Origin: CAVTJL01 sp963735065 | GTDB lineage: Bacteria; Pseudomonadota; Alphaproteobacteria; Geminicoccales; Geminicoccaceae | Assembly (NCBI GenBank): GCA_963735065.1 | Contig: CAVTJL010000009.1 | Location: 1-64,000, forward strand | Length of the DNA: 64,000 bases | Direction: 5' to 3' | Part shown: positions 10,801 to 18,595 of the stretch, piece after piece | How positions within the stretch are numbered: position 1 is the first letter of the stretch | Layout: each line of letters starts with the position of its first letter | The notes under the pieces: model-generated | The model's input: the letters and a program-made list of their open reading frames with translations, nothing else | Told to the model about the DNA's origin: nothing | Databases searched by the model: none | Translations under genes and position numbers: made by a program

Positions 10801-11411
10801 AGGTCGGCGACGTGCGGCAGGCCCAGGGCGACCTCGCCGGCGCCCTCAAGGCCTATGAGGACAGCCTCGGCATCTGTCAGAAGCTCGCCGCCGCCGACCC
10901 CGGCAATGCCGGATGGCAGCGCGACCTCTCCGTCAGCTGGAACAAGGTCGGCGACGTGCGGCAGGCCCAGGGCGACCTCGCCGGCGCCCTCAAGGCCTAT
11001 GAGGACAGCCGCGCCATCCGCCAGAAGCTCGCCGCCGCCGACCCCGGCAATGCCGGATGGCAGCGCGACCTCTCCGTCAGCCTAGAGCGCGTCGGCGACG
11101 TGCGGCAGGCCCAGGGCGACCTCGCCGGCGCCCTCAAGGCCTATGAGGACAGCCTCGCCATCCGCCAGAAGCTCGCCGCCGCCGACCCCGGCAATGCCGG
11201 ATGGCAGCGCGACCTCTTTGTTTCCAGGTGGAGACTCGCAGCTGTGGCCGAGCAGAAGGGGGACGAGCCGACGGCCATCGCTCAGTTCGAGGCCGCCCTC
11301 CGCATCATGAATCAGCTCGACGAAAGCGGTCGTCTGCTCCCGACCGATCGACGTTATCTCCAGGCGCTCAAGCAACGTATCGCGGCGCTTGGAGGGGCTG
11401 TGCAGCAATGA
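7879..11411 (+). pseudogene. Membrane-anchored tetratricopeptide-repeat protein, multiply frameshifted
   Basis: The reading frame starts with a membrane segment (WFWVAVAVVVLLLVLLF, residues about 8-24), followed by a glycine-rich SIAVGGNANGTFVAGDGN-type motif in a second frame. A second such motif (IAVGGEPRGTFVAGSRN) and a second membrane segment (LAVLLVIIVVVGLSLAY) lie near 8260-8385. TPR helices start near 8700 (DAYRRAAELDPSDTWTWIFL), then sixteen 48-residue repeats of the form GDVRQAQGDLAGALKAYEDS, and a unique tail (WRLAAVAEQKGDEPTAIAQF). Several frame changes occur before the repeats and about thirteen net extra bases lie inside them. An intact version would be a scaffold exposed on one side of the membrane. 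A short inverted repeat (GTGAC-TTTC-GTCAC, 7805-7818) lies upstream. Its partner is unknown. Confidence 0.7.
8921..11217 (+). repeat. Sixteen tandem 144-bp coding repeats with single-base insertions
   Basis: The unit begins GGCGACGTGCGGCAGGCCCA and recurs at 8921, 9065, 9209, 9354, 9499, 9646, 9792, 9939, 10083, 10227, 10371, 10516, 10661, 10806, 10950 and 11094. Spacing is 144 bp, or 144 plus 1 to 3. Copies are almost identical at the DNA level, differing mainly in the segment encoding LAIRQ/RAIRQ/LGISQ and in SLERV versus SWNKV. Each codes for one TPR-like helical hairpin of 48 residues. The deviations from 144 are extra bases, very often a G after a C (for example CTCGAAGG in place of CTCAAGG). 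The array ends where the last copy diverges at 11218. Confidence 0.9.
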
Positions 11412-11571
11412 TCAGCCGCATCGACCGGCGAGGGATAGCCGGTCCGCGATGTCCTGGAGGGCGGGAGCTCGAGATGCGTCCTGGCGGATCGGCCATGGTC
11501 TCCATGCCGATCTGTCCCGCCATGTCCTGAGCACTCCCGGATCGCCGAGGACGCACGGCCCCCGCCCGCCG

Positions 11572-11598
11572 TTGCATCCGCCCTGCGGCTGGTATAAT
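11572..11598 (+). promoter_or_regulatory. Candidate promoter of the sugar ABC transporter operon
   Basis: A perfect TATAAT (11593-11598) is preceded by TTGCAT (11572-11577) with a 15-bp spacer, slightly short of the usual 16-18. It lies about 75 nt before the ATG of the solute-binding protein, in a stretch without genes (11412-11673). The surrounding DNA is very G+C rich, so a perfect -10 hexamer stands out. No operator was recognised. Confidence 0.4.
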
Positions 11599-11673
11599 GA
11601 CCTAACGTCCGGGTCGGGCGCAGCCTCATGCGTGCTCACCGGCAAGAGCAACGAAGCGGGGAGTCAAAACGTC

Positions 11674-12675
11674 ATGTCGGTGACGCGTCGTGCCTTCACG
11701 GTCGGCAGCCTTCTGGCCGCCGGGACCCTGGGTCTTCCGATCATGGTCAAGGCCCAGCAGGGCAAGACGGTGGCCCTGCTGTTCGACAGCCTGGTGTCGC
11801 CCTTCTGGGTGGCCGGGCTCGACATCATGCGCGTGAAGGCCAAGGAGAACGGCTGGACCGTGCTCGAGGGCATCTCGAACTTCGACGACAACAAGCAGTT
11901 CGAGCAGGTCAAGGCGATGATCGCCCGCCATGTGGACGGGATCCTGATCATCCAGACCGATTCCAAGGCCGTCATCCCGGCCATTCGCGCCGCCAACGCG
12001 GCCGGCATCCCGATGGTGCACTTCAACCGCCCGCCGGCGCCGTCGGACGCCTATTCGGTGGCGATCCAGGCGGACAACAGAAAAATCACGCAGGATACGG
12101 TCAAGTTCATGGTCGAGGAGGCCAAGCGCCTCGGCGGGACCTACAAGGCCTGCATCATGATCGGCGATCTGGGCGACGTGAACGCCATCCAGCGTCGCGA
12201 CGGCTTCTTCGACATCGTCGACCAGCACAAGGACATGATCGAGGTGGTGGGCCGCGTGTCGACCGAGTGGAACGCCGACAAGGCGTTCGCCGGGCTCACC
12301 AACGCGCTGCAGGCCAACCCCGACATCAATTTCCTGTTCGCGTCGTCGGACTTCATGATGCCGCAGCTGCAGCAGGTGCTCGAGACCTTCGACAAGTGGC
12401 ACAAGCGCGGCGAGGACGGGCACATCATCTTCGGCAGCTTCGATGGCGACCAGAACGCCTACCAGGCATTGCTGGACGGCTATCTCGACGCCGACGGGGT
12501 GCAGAACCTGTTCCTCGAGGTCGACATGGCCTTCCAGGCCTTCAAGGACATGTGGGCCGGCAAGAAGCCGGACAAGCTTCTGCTCGATCCGGGCTTCGTC
12601 ATCACCCAGGCGAACCTCCAGGAAGCCCGGGACAAGATGTGGGGCTACACCGTGTGGAAGAAGAGCCACGCCTGA
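11674..12675 (+). CDS. Sugar ABC transporter substrate-binding protein (ribose/xylose type)
   Basis: The 333-residue periplasmic binding protein starts at 11674 with a Tat-like signal (SVTRRAFTVGSLLAAGTLG... ending VKAQ). The mature part has the type 1 periplasmic-binding fold of ribose-binding proteins: TVALLFDSLVSPFWVAGLD, then DGILIIQTDSKAVIPAIRAA, which matches the family's DGIII..D...... pattern, and a C-terminal lobe with IIFGSFDGDQNAYQALLDGY. It would capture a sugar or sugar-like ligand for the permeases and ATPase that follow. The open frame extends further upstream, but the signal peptide fixes the start. It is first of four co-directional genes; 31 nt separate it from the first permease. 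Confidence 0.88.
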   Translation: MSVTRRAFTVGSLLAAGTLGLPIMVKAQQGKTVALLFDSLVSPFWVAGLDIMRVKAKENGWTVLEGISNFDDNKQFEQVKAMIARHVDGILIIQTDSKAVIPAIRAANAAGIPMVHFNRPPAPSDAYSVAIQADNRKITQDTVKFMVEEAKRLGGTYKACIMIGDLGDVNAIQRRDGFFDIVDQHKDMIEVVGRVSTEWNADKAFAGLTNALQANPDINFLFASSDFMMPQLQQVLETFDKWHKRGEDGHIIFGSFDGDQNAYQALLDGYLDADGVQNLFLEVDMAFQAFKDMWAGKKPDKLLLDPGFVITQANLQEARDKMWGYTVWKKSHA

Positions 12676-12706
12676 GCAGCGCCCCTAGGCTCCGGGAGGA
12701 GATGGC

Positions 12707-13762
12707 GTGAGCACGGCCGGCGTGCCGGCGGGCACGGCGGGCGAGGCCGGGCGTGCCGCCCGCAAGGCGCGGCCCTGGTGGCTGTCGCTGCTCCTCTCGG
12801 AGTATCTCGTTCTTCTGATCACCGTGCTCTACGTGATCATGGTGGCCCCGATCGTGCCGGAGATCCTCACCTTCGACACGTGGCGGGACATCCTGGCAGC
12901 GACCATGCCGCTGCTCGTGGTCGCCATCGGCCAGACCTTCGTGCTCATCGTGGCCGGGATCGATCTCTCGGCCGCTTCCGTCCTTGCGATGGCGAGCGTG
13001 GTGGGGGCGGCGGTCATCACCATGGATGGCGGGCCGCTCGCCCATGCGAGCCCGATCATCTCCGTGCCCGCCGGCATCCTGGCATTTCTGGTCGTCGGCG
13101 GGCTGGTGGGGGCCTTCAACGGCATGTGCGTCACGCGCCTGCGGATGCCGCCCTTCATCGTGACGCTGACGACGATGATGTTCTTCAGCGGCGCCGCCAT
13201 CTGGTTCGTCTCGCTCTACACGAGCTCGGGCAGCAGCATCGGCAACCTGCCCCGCGCCTTCGTCTTCATGGGCCAGGGGCAGATCATGGGCCTGCCCTTC
13301 TCGATCCTGATCGCGGCCGTGATCGGCATCGCGGCGCAGATTGCGCTGGGCCGATCGCTCTATGGCCGCTGGCTGTTCGCGATCGGCGTCAACCCGCGCG
13401 CCGCCGAGGTCTCGGGCGTGCCGATGCGCAAGGCCGTCTTTTGGGCCTATGTGATCTCGGGCATGTGCGCCGGGGCTGCGGCCATTCTCTACACCGGCCG
13501 GCTCGAGACCGGCACGCCGGTGCTGGGCCAGCGCATCCTTCTGGACGTGATCGGCGCTGCCGTGATCGGCGGCGTCAGCCTGTTCGGCGGCAAGGGAAAG
13601 ATCGTCTGGACGCTTTATGGCGCGCTTTTCCTCACCGTGGTGGACAAGGGGCTGCAGCTGATGGGCCTGGCGCTGTCCTCGGTGTTCGCGATCAAGGGGG
13701 CGGTGATCCTCGGGGCCGCCATCATCGACGCCCAGCGCCAGCGGCTGATCCACCGTGGCTGA
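12707..13762 (+). CDS. Sugar ABC transporter permease (RbsC-like)
   Basis: The GTG start at 12707 follows a purine-rich GGGAGGAGA. The 351-residue protein has about eight to ten hydrophobic segments and the BPD_transp_2 permease signatures: MPLLVVAIGQTFVLIVAGID near residue 65, VGAFNGMCVTRLRMPPFIVT near 130, and the EAA-like loop RAAEVSGVPMRKAVFWAYVI that contacts the ATPase. It forms the membrane channel with the second permease encoded at the end of the operon. Its 3' end overlaps the ATPase start by 8 nt, indicating translational coupling. Confidence 0.87.
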   Translation: MSTAGVPAGTAGEAGRAARKARPWWLSLLLSEYLVLLITVLYVIMVAPIVPEILTFDTWRDILAATMPLLVVAIGQTFVLIVAGIDLSAASVLAMASVVGAAVITMDGGPLAHASPIISVPAGILAFLVVGGLVGAFNGMCVTRLRMPPFIVTLTTMMFFSGAAIWFVSLYTSSGSSIGNLPRAFVFMGQGQIMGLPFSILIAAVIGIAAQIALGRSLYGRWLFAIGVNPRAAEVSGVPMRKAVFWAYVISGMCAGAAAILYTGRLETGTPVLGQRILLDVIGAAVIGGVSLFGGKGKIVWTLYGALFLTVVDKGLQLMGLALSSVFAIKGAVILGAAIIDAQRQRLIHRG

Positions 13763-15293
13763 GGCCCCTGCCCTCCTCGAGGTCGAGGGGCTGACCAAGA
13801 GCTTCTTCGGCGTCGAGGTGCTGCACGGCGTGGGCTTTTCCCTCGCACCCGGCGAGGTGCTGGGGCTCGTGGGCGAGAACGGGTCCGGCAAGTCGACGAC
13901 GATGAACATCCTGGGCGGCATCCACCAGCCCGACGCCGGCCGGATGGTGCTCGAGGGGCGAGCTTACGAGCCCACCAACCCCAGGGACGCCGAGGCCCGC
14001 GGCATCGCCTTCATCCATCAGGAGCTGAACCTCTTCAAGAACCTGACGATCGAGGAGAACCTCTTCATCACCGGCTTTCCCAAGCTGGTGCCGGGGCTGC
14101 CCTTCATCGATCGGCGCAAGATCCGCGAGCGGGCCAAGGAGCTCTTGGCCGCCGTGGACCTCGAGCTGGCGCCGGGAACGCCGGTGGCGCGGCTCAGCCA
14201 GGGCGAGCGGCAGCTGGTCGAGATCTCGAAGGCGCTGGGGGCGGATGCGCGGATCGTCATCTTCGACGAGCCCACGACGTCGCTCACGGCACGGGAGAGC
14301 GAGCGGCTTTTCGACATCATCGGGCGCCTGAGGGAAAAAGGCATCGCGGTCATCTACATCAGCCACATCCTGGGCGACGTGATGCGGCTGTGCGACCGCG
14401 TGACGGTGCTCAGGGACGGCAGCGTGGTGGGCGGCGGGGCGCGCCAGGAGCTCTCGATCAACCGCCTGATCACCTTGATGGTCGGGCGCACGATCGACCA
14501 GATCTACCCGCCCCGAGAGCCCTGCGCGCGCGAGGGCGCCCCGGCGATCAGGGTGCAGGGGCTGACCCAGCGCGGCATCGTCAAGGACATCGCCTTCGAG
14601 GTGCGGGCGGGCGAGGTTTTGGGCGTGGCGGGGCTGATGGGGGCCGGCCGCTCGGAGATGGCCCGCATCCTCTTCGGCCTCGACCCCTACGAGGCGGGCA
14701 CGATCGAGCTCGACGGCGAGCCGCTGGACCGGCCCACGCCCGAGGTCGCGATCGAGCGCGGCATGGCCTTTCTTACCGAGGACCGGCGGCTCGAGGGCCT
14801 CCTGATGGACGCGTCCCTGGCCGACAACATCGCCTTGGCCTCGCTGCCCGACTATGCCTCGCCCTGGGGCAAGCTGATCGACCGGCCGAGGCTCGATGCC
14901 CAGGTGACGAAGATGGGCCGGGACGTCCATCTCAGCACGCAGGAGCTGGTGCGCACGCTCGCCAAGAACCTCTCGGGCGGCAACCAGCAGAAGGTGGTGA
15001 TCGGCAAGTGGCTGCTGCGCCGGCCGCGGCTCTTCATCCTGGACGAGCCCACGCGCGGCATCGACGTCGGCGCCAAGTTCGAGGTCTACAAGATCATCAA
15101 CCAGCTGGCGGCCGACGGCACCGCCATCTTGATGATCTCCTCGGAGATCGAGGAGCTGATCGGCATGTGCGACCGCATCATGGTGATGAGCCACGGCGAG
15201 ACCCGCGGCTTCATCGACCGCGCGTCCTTCGACCGCGAGGAGATCCTCAAGGCCGCGATGCGCGATCCTGCCCTTGTGGGAGCGCGCTCATGA
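13755..15293 (+). CDS. Sugar ABC transporter ATP-binding protein (RbsA-like, two domains)
   Basis: The 512-residue protein holds two fused ABC domains, as in RbsA, XylG and MglA. The first has Walker A GENGSGKSTT (about residue 40), the signature LSQGERQLVEISKAL and Walker B IVIFDEPTTSL. The second has a degenerate Walker A (GLMGAGRSEM), signature LSGGNQQKVVIGKWLLRRP and Walker B LFILDEPTRGIDVG, typical of the carbohydrate importer class. It powers import through the two flanking permeases. It overlaps the upstream permease by 8 nt, and its stop overlaps the next ATG by 4 nt (ATGA). Confidence 0.9.
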   Translation: MAEAPALLEVEGLTKSFFGVEVLHGVGFSLAPGEVLGLVGENGSGKSTTMNILGGIHQPDAGRMVLEGRAYEPTNPRDAEARGIAFIHQELNLFKNLTIEENLFITGFPKLVPGLPFIDRRKIRERAKELLAAVDLELAPGTPVARLSQGERQLVEISKALGADARIVIFDEPTTSLTARESERLFDIIGRLREKGIAVIYISHILGDVMRLCDRVTVLRDGSVVGGGARQELSINRLITLMVGRTIDQIYPPREPCAREGAPAIRVQGLTQRGIVKDIAFEVRAGEVLGVAGLMGAGRSEMARILFGLDPYEAGTIELDGEPLDRPTPEVAIERGMAFLTEDRRLEGLLMDASLADNIALASLPDYASPWGKLIDRPRLDAQVTKMGRDVHLSTQELVRTLAKNLSGGNQQKVVIGKWLLRRPRLFILDEPTRGIDVGAKFEVYKIINQLAADGTAILMISSEIEELIGMCDRIMVMSHGETRGFIDRASFDREEILKAAMRDPALVGARS

Positions 15294-16267
15294 GGAGCGC
15301 TGCCCGTCTCCGCCTGCTGGCGCTGCAGAACGCGCCGGTGCTCATGTTCCTCGTGCTGGTCGTGGTGTTCGCCAGCCTGTCGCCCCGCTTCCTGACGCCC
15401 GTCAACTTCATCAACATCGTCAACCAGGCGGCCCATATCGGCATCATCGCCACCGGCATGACCTTCGTGCTCCTGGTGGCCGGCATCGATCTCTCGGTCG
15501 GCGCCAACATGTATGCGTCCTGCATCGTCGTGGCGCTCTACATGAAGGGCTGGAACCCGGCCTTCGGCTTCATGGCGGTGGCAGCGCTGGGTCTCGTCTT
15601 CGGCGCGTTCAACGGTCTCATGATCGTGCGGCTCAGGGTGCCGGCCTTCATCACCACGCTGTCCACGCTCTTCATCGGCCGGGCGATCGCGCTCTATCTG
15701 TCCGACGTCAAGATGATCATGTTCGGCAAGGAGATCCTGCGCCTCGGCCGCGCCGACTGGCTGGGCGTGCCGCCCGCCATCTGGATTTTTGCCACCGTCG
15801 TGCTGATCGCCTGGGTGACGCTCAGGCTCACCACCTTCGGGCGGCAGGTCTATGCCGTGGGCGCCGATCCCGAGGCCGCGGCCAAGGCCGGCATCCCGGT
15901 GCGCCGTATTCTTTTCGCCGTCTACTGCATCTGCGGCGTGTGCGCCGGGATCGGCGGGCTGGTCTCGGCGAGCCAGGTGGCGGCCGCGGCCTCCACCTTC
16001 GGCTTCAACAAGGAGTTCCCGGTGATCGCCGCCACCGTCTTGGGCGGCACCAGCCTCTTCGGCGGCCGCGGCGGGGTGATCGGCACCGTCTTCGGCGCCA
16101 TCCTGATCCAGACCGTCGAGAACGGCCTCGTGATGACCAACGCCGATCCTTATGTCTATCCGCTGATCATCAGCGCCATCATCTTCATCGCCGTGCTGGT
16201 CGACAGCGTGCGCACCGGCATCCTCGAGCGCCTCGAGCGGCGCACGATCCGCGTCGAGGCGACGTAG
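15290..16267 (+). CDS. Sugar ABC transporter permease (second RbsC-like subunit)
   Basis: The start at 15290 overlaps the ATPase stop codon (ATGA). The 325-residue product is a second BPD_transp_2 permease with AHIGIIATGMTFVLLVAGID, FGAFNGLMIVRLRVPAFITT and the coupling loop DPEAAAKAGIPVRRILFAVY. Two different permeases with one double ATPase imply a heterodimeric channel, as in several alphaproteobacterial pentose or polyol importers. The substrate cannot be assigned, since no catabolic gene accompanies the operon. The gene ends 40 nt before the convergent nikR gene. Confidence 0.87.
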   Translation: MRSAARLRLLALQNAPVLMFLVLVVVFASLSPRFLTPVNFINIVNQAAHIGIIATGMTFVLLVAGIDLSVGANMYASCIVVALYMKGWNPAFGFMAVAALGLVFGAFNGLMIVRLRVPAFITTLSTLFIGRAIALYLSDVKMIMFGKEILRLGRADWLGVPPAIWIFATVVLIAWVTLRLTTFGRQVYAVGADPEAAAKAGIPVRRILFAVYCICGVCAGIGGLVSASQVAAAASTFGFNKEFPVIAATVLGGTSLFGGRGGVIGTVFGAILIQTVENGLVMTNADPYVYPLIISAIIFIAVLVDSVRTGILERLERRTIRVEAT

Positions 16268-16307
16268 CGCCACCAGGCGGCACGCCCCATGGAGGCGAGC
16301 GCCCGCC

Positions 16308-16766
16308 TCACGCGCCGATGTGCTCGTGGGCGAGGCCGCCGGTGGCGTGGCGGTGGGGGTGGGAGGAGACGCGCACCGGGACGATGTGGAGGTTGGCGTG
16401 GCGCACGCCGCGCTGGGGCGTGATCTCGTCGGCGATGGCGCGGATGGTCCGCGACGGGCCGCGCAGGGCCGAGAGCTCGAGGCAGCTCCTGTGGTCGAGC
16501 GGCACGCGCATGTTGGCCGCGAAGACGTCGTGATGCTCGTGCTGGATGCGGGTCAGGCGCTGGGCCAGATCGCGCGTCTCGTAGTCGAAGACGTAGCTCA
16601 GCACGGCGATGCACATCGCATCCTCGCTCTCGGCCTGCTCGCGGTTGGCGGCATCGCGCAGGATGTCGCGAAAGGCCTCGGACCGGCTGTCATAGCCGCG
16701 CTGGCGCTTCAGCGTGTCGACGACCTCGAGCAGGTCATCGTCGATCGTGATGGTGATGCGTTGCAT
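16308..16766 (-). CDS. nikR: NikR-type nickel-responsive transcriptional regulator with altered ligand residues
   Basis: The 152-residue protein aligns with Escherichia coli NikR without gaps through about residue 128: the ribbon-helix-helix start MQRITITIDDDLLEVVDTLK and the ACT-like metal domain (AVLSYVFDYETRDLAQRLT). Known nickel ligands in E. coli are His76, His87, His89 and Cys95. Here His76 (QHEHHD) and Cys95 (SCLE) are present, but position 87 is Arg and 89 is Pro (MRVPLDH). A His-rich tail (SSHPHRH, AHEH) follows the normal end. It is last in the operon behind the ECF transporter genes, 116 nt after nikO, and a perfect NikR operator lies before the first gene, so it probably represses its own operon when nickel is ample. 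Confidence 0.88.
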   Translation of the reverse strand: MQRITITIDDDLLEVVDTLKRQRGYDSRSEAFRDILRDAANREQAESEDAMCIAVLSYVFDYETRDLAQRLTRIQHEHHDVFAANMRVPLDHRSCLELSALRGPSRTIRAIADEITPQRGVRHANLHIVPVRVSSHPHRHATGGLAHEHIGA

Positions 16767-16882
16767 CGCACGTCCCCATGGATCCGGCCCCCGCGGCATG
16801 CCGCCGACGACATGGCGGATGCTAGAGGATGAATGGAACCAGGGGAATCCGATGCAGCCCACGCGGCGGCAGGCTGGCGGAC

Positions 16883-17737
16883 TCAACGTCCCGGCTCGTG
16901 ACCACGGTGCAGGTGGTGGTGGCTGTGGGTGCTGGACCCGCCATGCGCGTGGAGATGCCGGTGCGCGAGGCTCGTGCGCTCGAGCAGCGCCACGTCCCGC
17001 AGGATCTCGGCCGGGCTGCCGGAGGCGACGACCCGCCCCTCCTGCAGCACGACGCAGCAGTCGGCGATGTCCTCGACGATGTCGAGGTCGTGGGTGGCGG
17101 TGACGATCGTGCGGCCCGAGCCGCGGCATCCGACGAGAAAGTCGATGACGGCGCTGGCGCTCTTGGGGTCGAGCGCCGCCGTCGGCTCGTCGAGGAGGAG
17201 CACCTCGGGCTCGAGCACGAGGACCGAGGCCAGCGCCACCCGCTTCTTCTCGCCGCCGGAGAGCCGATGGGGTGGGCGGTCGCGGAGGTGTGCTACGCCG
17301 AACGCCTCGAGCGAGGCGGCCACGCGACGCCGGATCTCGTCCTTCGCCCAGCCGAGCTGCAGGGGGCCGAAGGCGACCTCGTCGAAGACGGTGGGGTTGA
17401 AGAGCTGGACGTCCGGATTCTGGAAGACGAGGCCGACGCGGCGGCGGAAGGCCAGCGCCGTCTCGTCGTCCTCGAACCGCTCTTCCGTAAGGGGCTGGCC
17501 GAAGGCCTGGATGCGGCCGCGATCGGCGAAATAGAGCGCGTCCAGGAGCCGGAGCAGGGTCGACTTGCCGGATCCGTTGGCGCCCAGGAGCACGACGCGC
17601 TGGCCTGCCTCGATCCTGAGGTCGAGGCCGTGCAGCGCGGGCGTGGCATGGTAGGCGTAATGGACGTCGAACGCCTCGAAGACGGCGGGTGCCGCGGGGG
17701 ACGCCGGCGACGGCCCGCCGCTCACGCCTGCAGCCAC
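16883..17737 (-). CDS. ECF nickel/cobalt transporter ATPase (CbiO/NikO)
   Basis: The 284-residue ATPase has Walker A LLGANGSGKSTLLRLLDAL, a Q-loop QNPDVQLFNPTVFDEVAFGP typical of energy-coupling-factor ATPases, signature LSGGEKKRVALASVL and Walker B VLLLDEPTAALDP. ECF transporters of the CbiMNQO or NikMNQO type import Co or Ni ions. The C-terminal end is unusually rich in histidine (LAHRHLHAHGG, THSHHHLHRGH), a possible metal-binding tail. Its start overlaps the end of the Q subunit gene by 16 nt. The NikR box upstream of the operon argues for nickel. Confidence 0.88.
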   Translation of the reverse strand: MAAGVSGGPSPASPAAPAVFEAFDVHYAYHATPALHGLDLRIEAGQRVVLLGANGSGKSTLLRLLDALYFADRGRIQAFGQPLTEERFEDDETALAFRRRVGLVFQNPDVQLFNPTVFDEVAFGPLQLGWAKDEIRRRVAASLEAFGVAHLRDRPPHRLSGGEKKRVALASVLVLEPEVLLLDEPTAALDPKSASAVIDFLVGCRGSGRTIVTATHDLDIVEDIADCCVVLQEGRVVASGSPAEILRDVALLERTSLAHRHLHAHGGSSTHSHHHLHRGHEPGR

Positions 17738-18570
17738 AGGGCGAGAGCGACGACGGCAAGAAAGCCCGTCACGGCCATCCAGTCGAGCGGGCGGGTGCGA
17801 AACTCGTCGAGCAGGCGCGGCTCGCCGCGATAGCCGCGCGAGATCATCGCGAGATGGACCTCGGTGCTGGTCTCGAGCGCCTTGCCGAGCAGGGCGCCGG
17901 CCGTGGCGGTGGCGAGCCGTCTTTTGTCGCGCGGGCTCAGATGCCCGACGAGGCGGCTGCGCCGGGCCTCGAGCATCTGGGATGCCGCCTGGAGGAGGAC
18001 GAAGACGTAGCGATGCGTCATGCCGAGGATGACGACGATGGCGACGGGCATCCGGAAAGCCCGCATCGCCTTGAGGAGATGCGGCCAGGGCGTGGTGAGG
18101 ACGAGGAGAAGCGCGAAGGTGGCGGTGGTCTCCGAGCGTCCGAGAAGAAAGGCGGCGCTGCGCGCGCCCTGCAGGCTCACGGTCCAGGAGAGGACGGGGA
18201 GCGTGAGGATGACGTCGCCCGGCACGAGGAAGAGGGCGGGCAGCGCTATGAGGCCGGTGAACGCCAGAACGCCCAGCCAGGCCCGGCGCGCCAGCCTGCC
18301 GATCCCGATGCGCGAGGCCTGCGCCAGCGCCACGGCGAGCAGGAAGAGGCCCAGGAGGACGGTCAGGGACGTCACGTAGACCGCGAGCACGATGAGGCCG
18401 AGCATGGCGCCGAGCTTGACCCGCGGATCGAGCCGCTGGAGGAGGCCCTCACGGGACGCGAGCCTGTCGGCGTCGAGGGCGTGCTCCAGCGCGTGCGTGA
18501 TGCCGTGGGCCAGCCGGTCGAGGAAGTTGCCCCGGTGACGGCCGTGCCAGACGAAGGACTGCTCCCCCAT
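17722..18570 (-). CDS. ECF transporter transmembrane T component (CbiQ/NikQ)
   Basis: From the ATG at 18570 (MGEQSFVWHGRHRGNFLDRL) the product is about 282 residues with five or six hydrophobic helices. The LDPRVKLGAMLGLIVLAVYV segment is the usual start of the first helix in CbiQ proteins. The coupling helix motif near the C-terminus reads EARRSRLVGHLSP followed by ISRGYRGEP, matching the two Ala-Arg-Gly type signatures that bind the ATPases. An earlier in-frame ATG at 18624 exists but would overlap nikM; the 18570 start leaves a 25-nt gap and begins like homologues. Confidence 0.86.
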   Translation of the reverse strand: MGEQSFVWHGRHRGNFLDRLAHGITHALEHALDADRLASREGLLQRLDPRVKLGAMLGLIVLAVYVTSLTVLLGLFLLAVALAQASRIGIGRLARRAWLGVLAFTGLIALPALFLVPGDVILTLPVLSWTVSLQGARSAAFLLGRSETTATFALLLVLTTPWPHLLKAMRAFRMPVAIVVILGMTHRYVFVLLQAASQMLEARRSRLVGHLSPRDKRRLATATAGALLGKALETSTEVHLAMISRGYRGEPRLLDEFRTRPLDWMAVTGFLAVVALALWLQA

Positions 18571-18595
18571 GACGGGCGGTTCCGCCGTTGCGGCC

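Noticed and set aside
8921..11217. The tandem repeat as a possible CRISPR array
   Set aside because: The 144-bp units abut without spacers and encode in-frame TPR helices.
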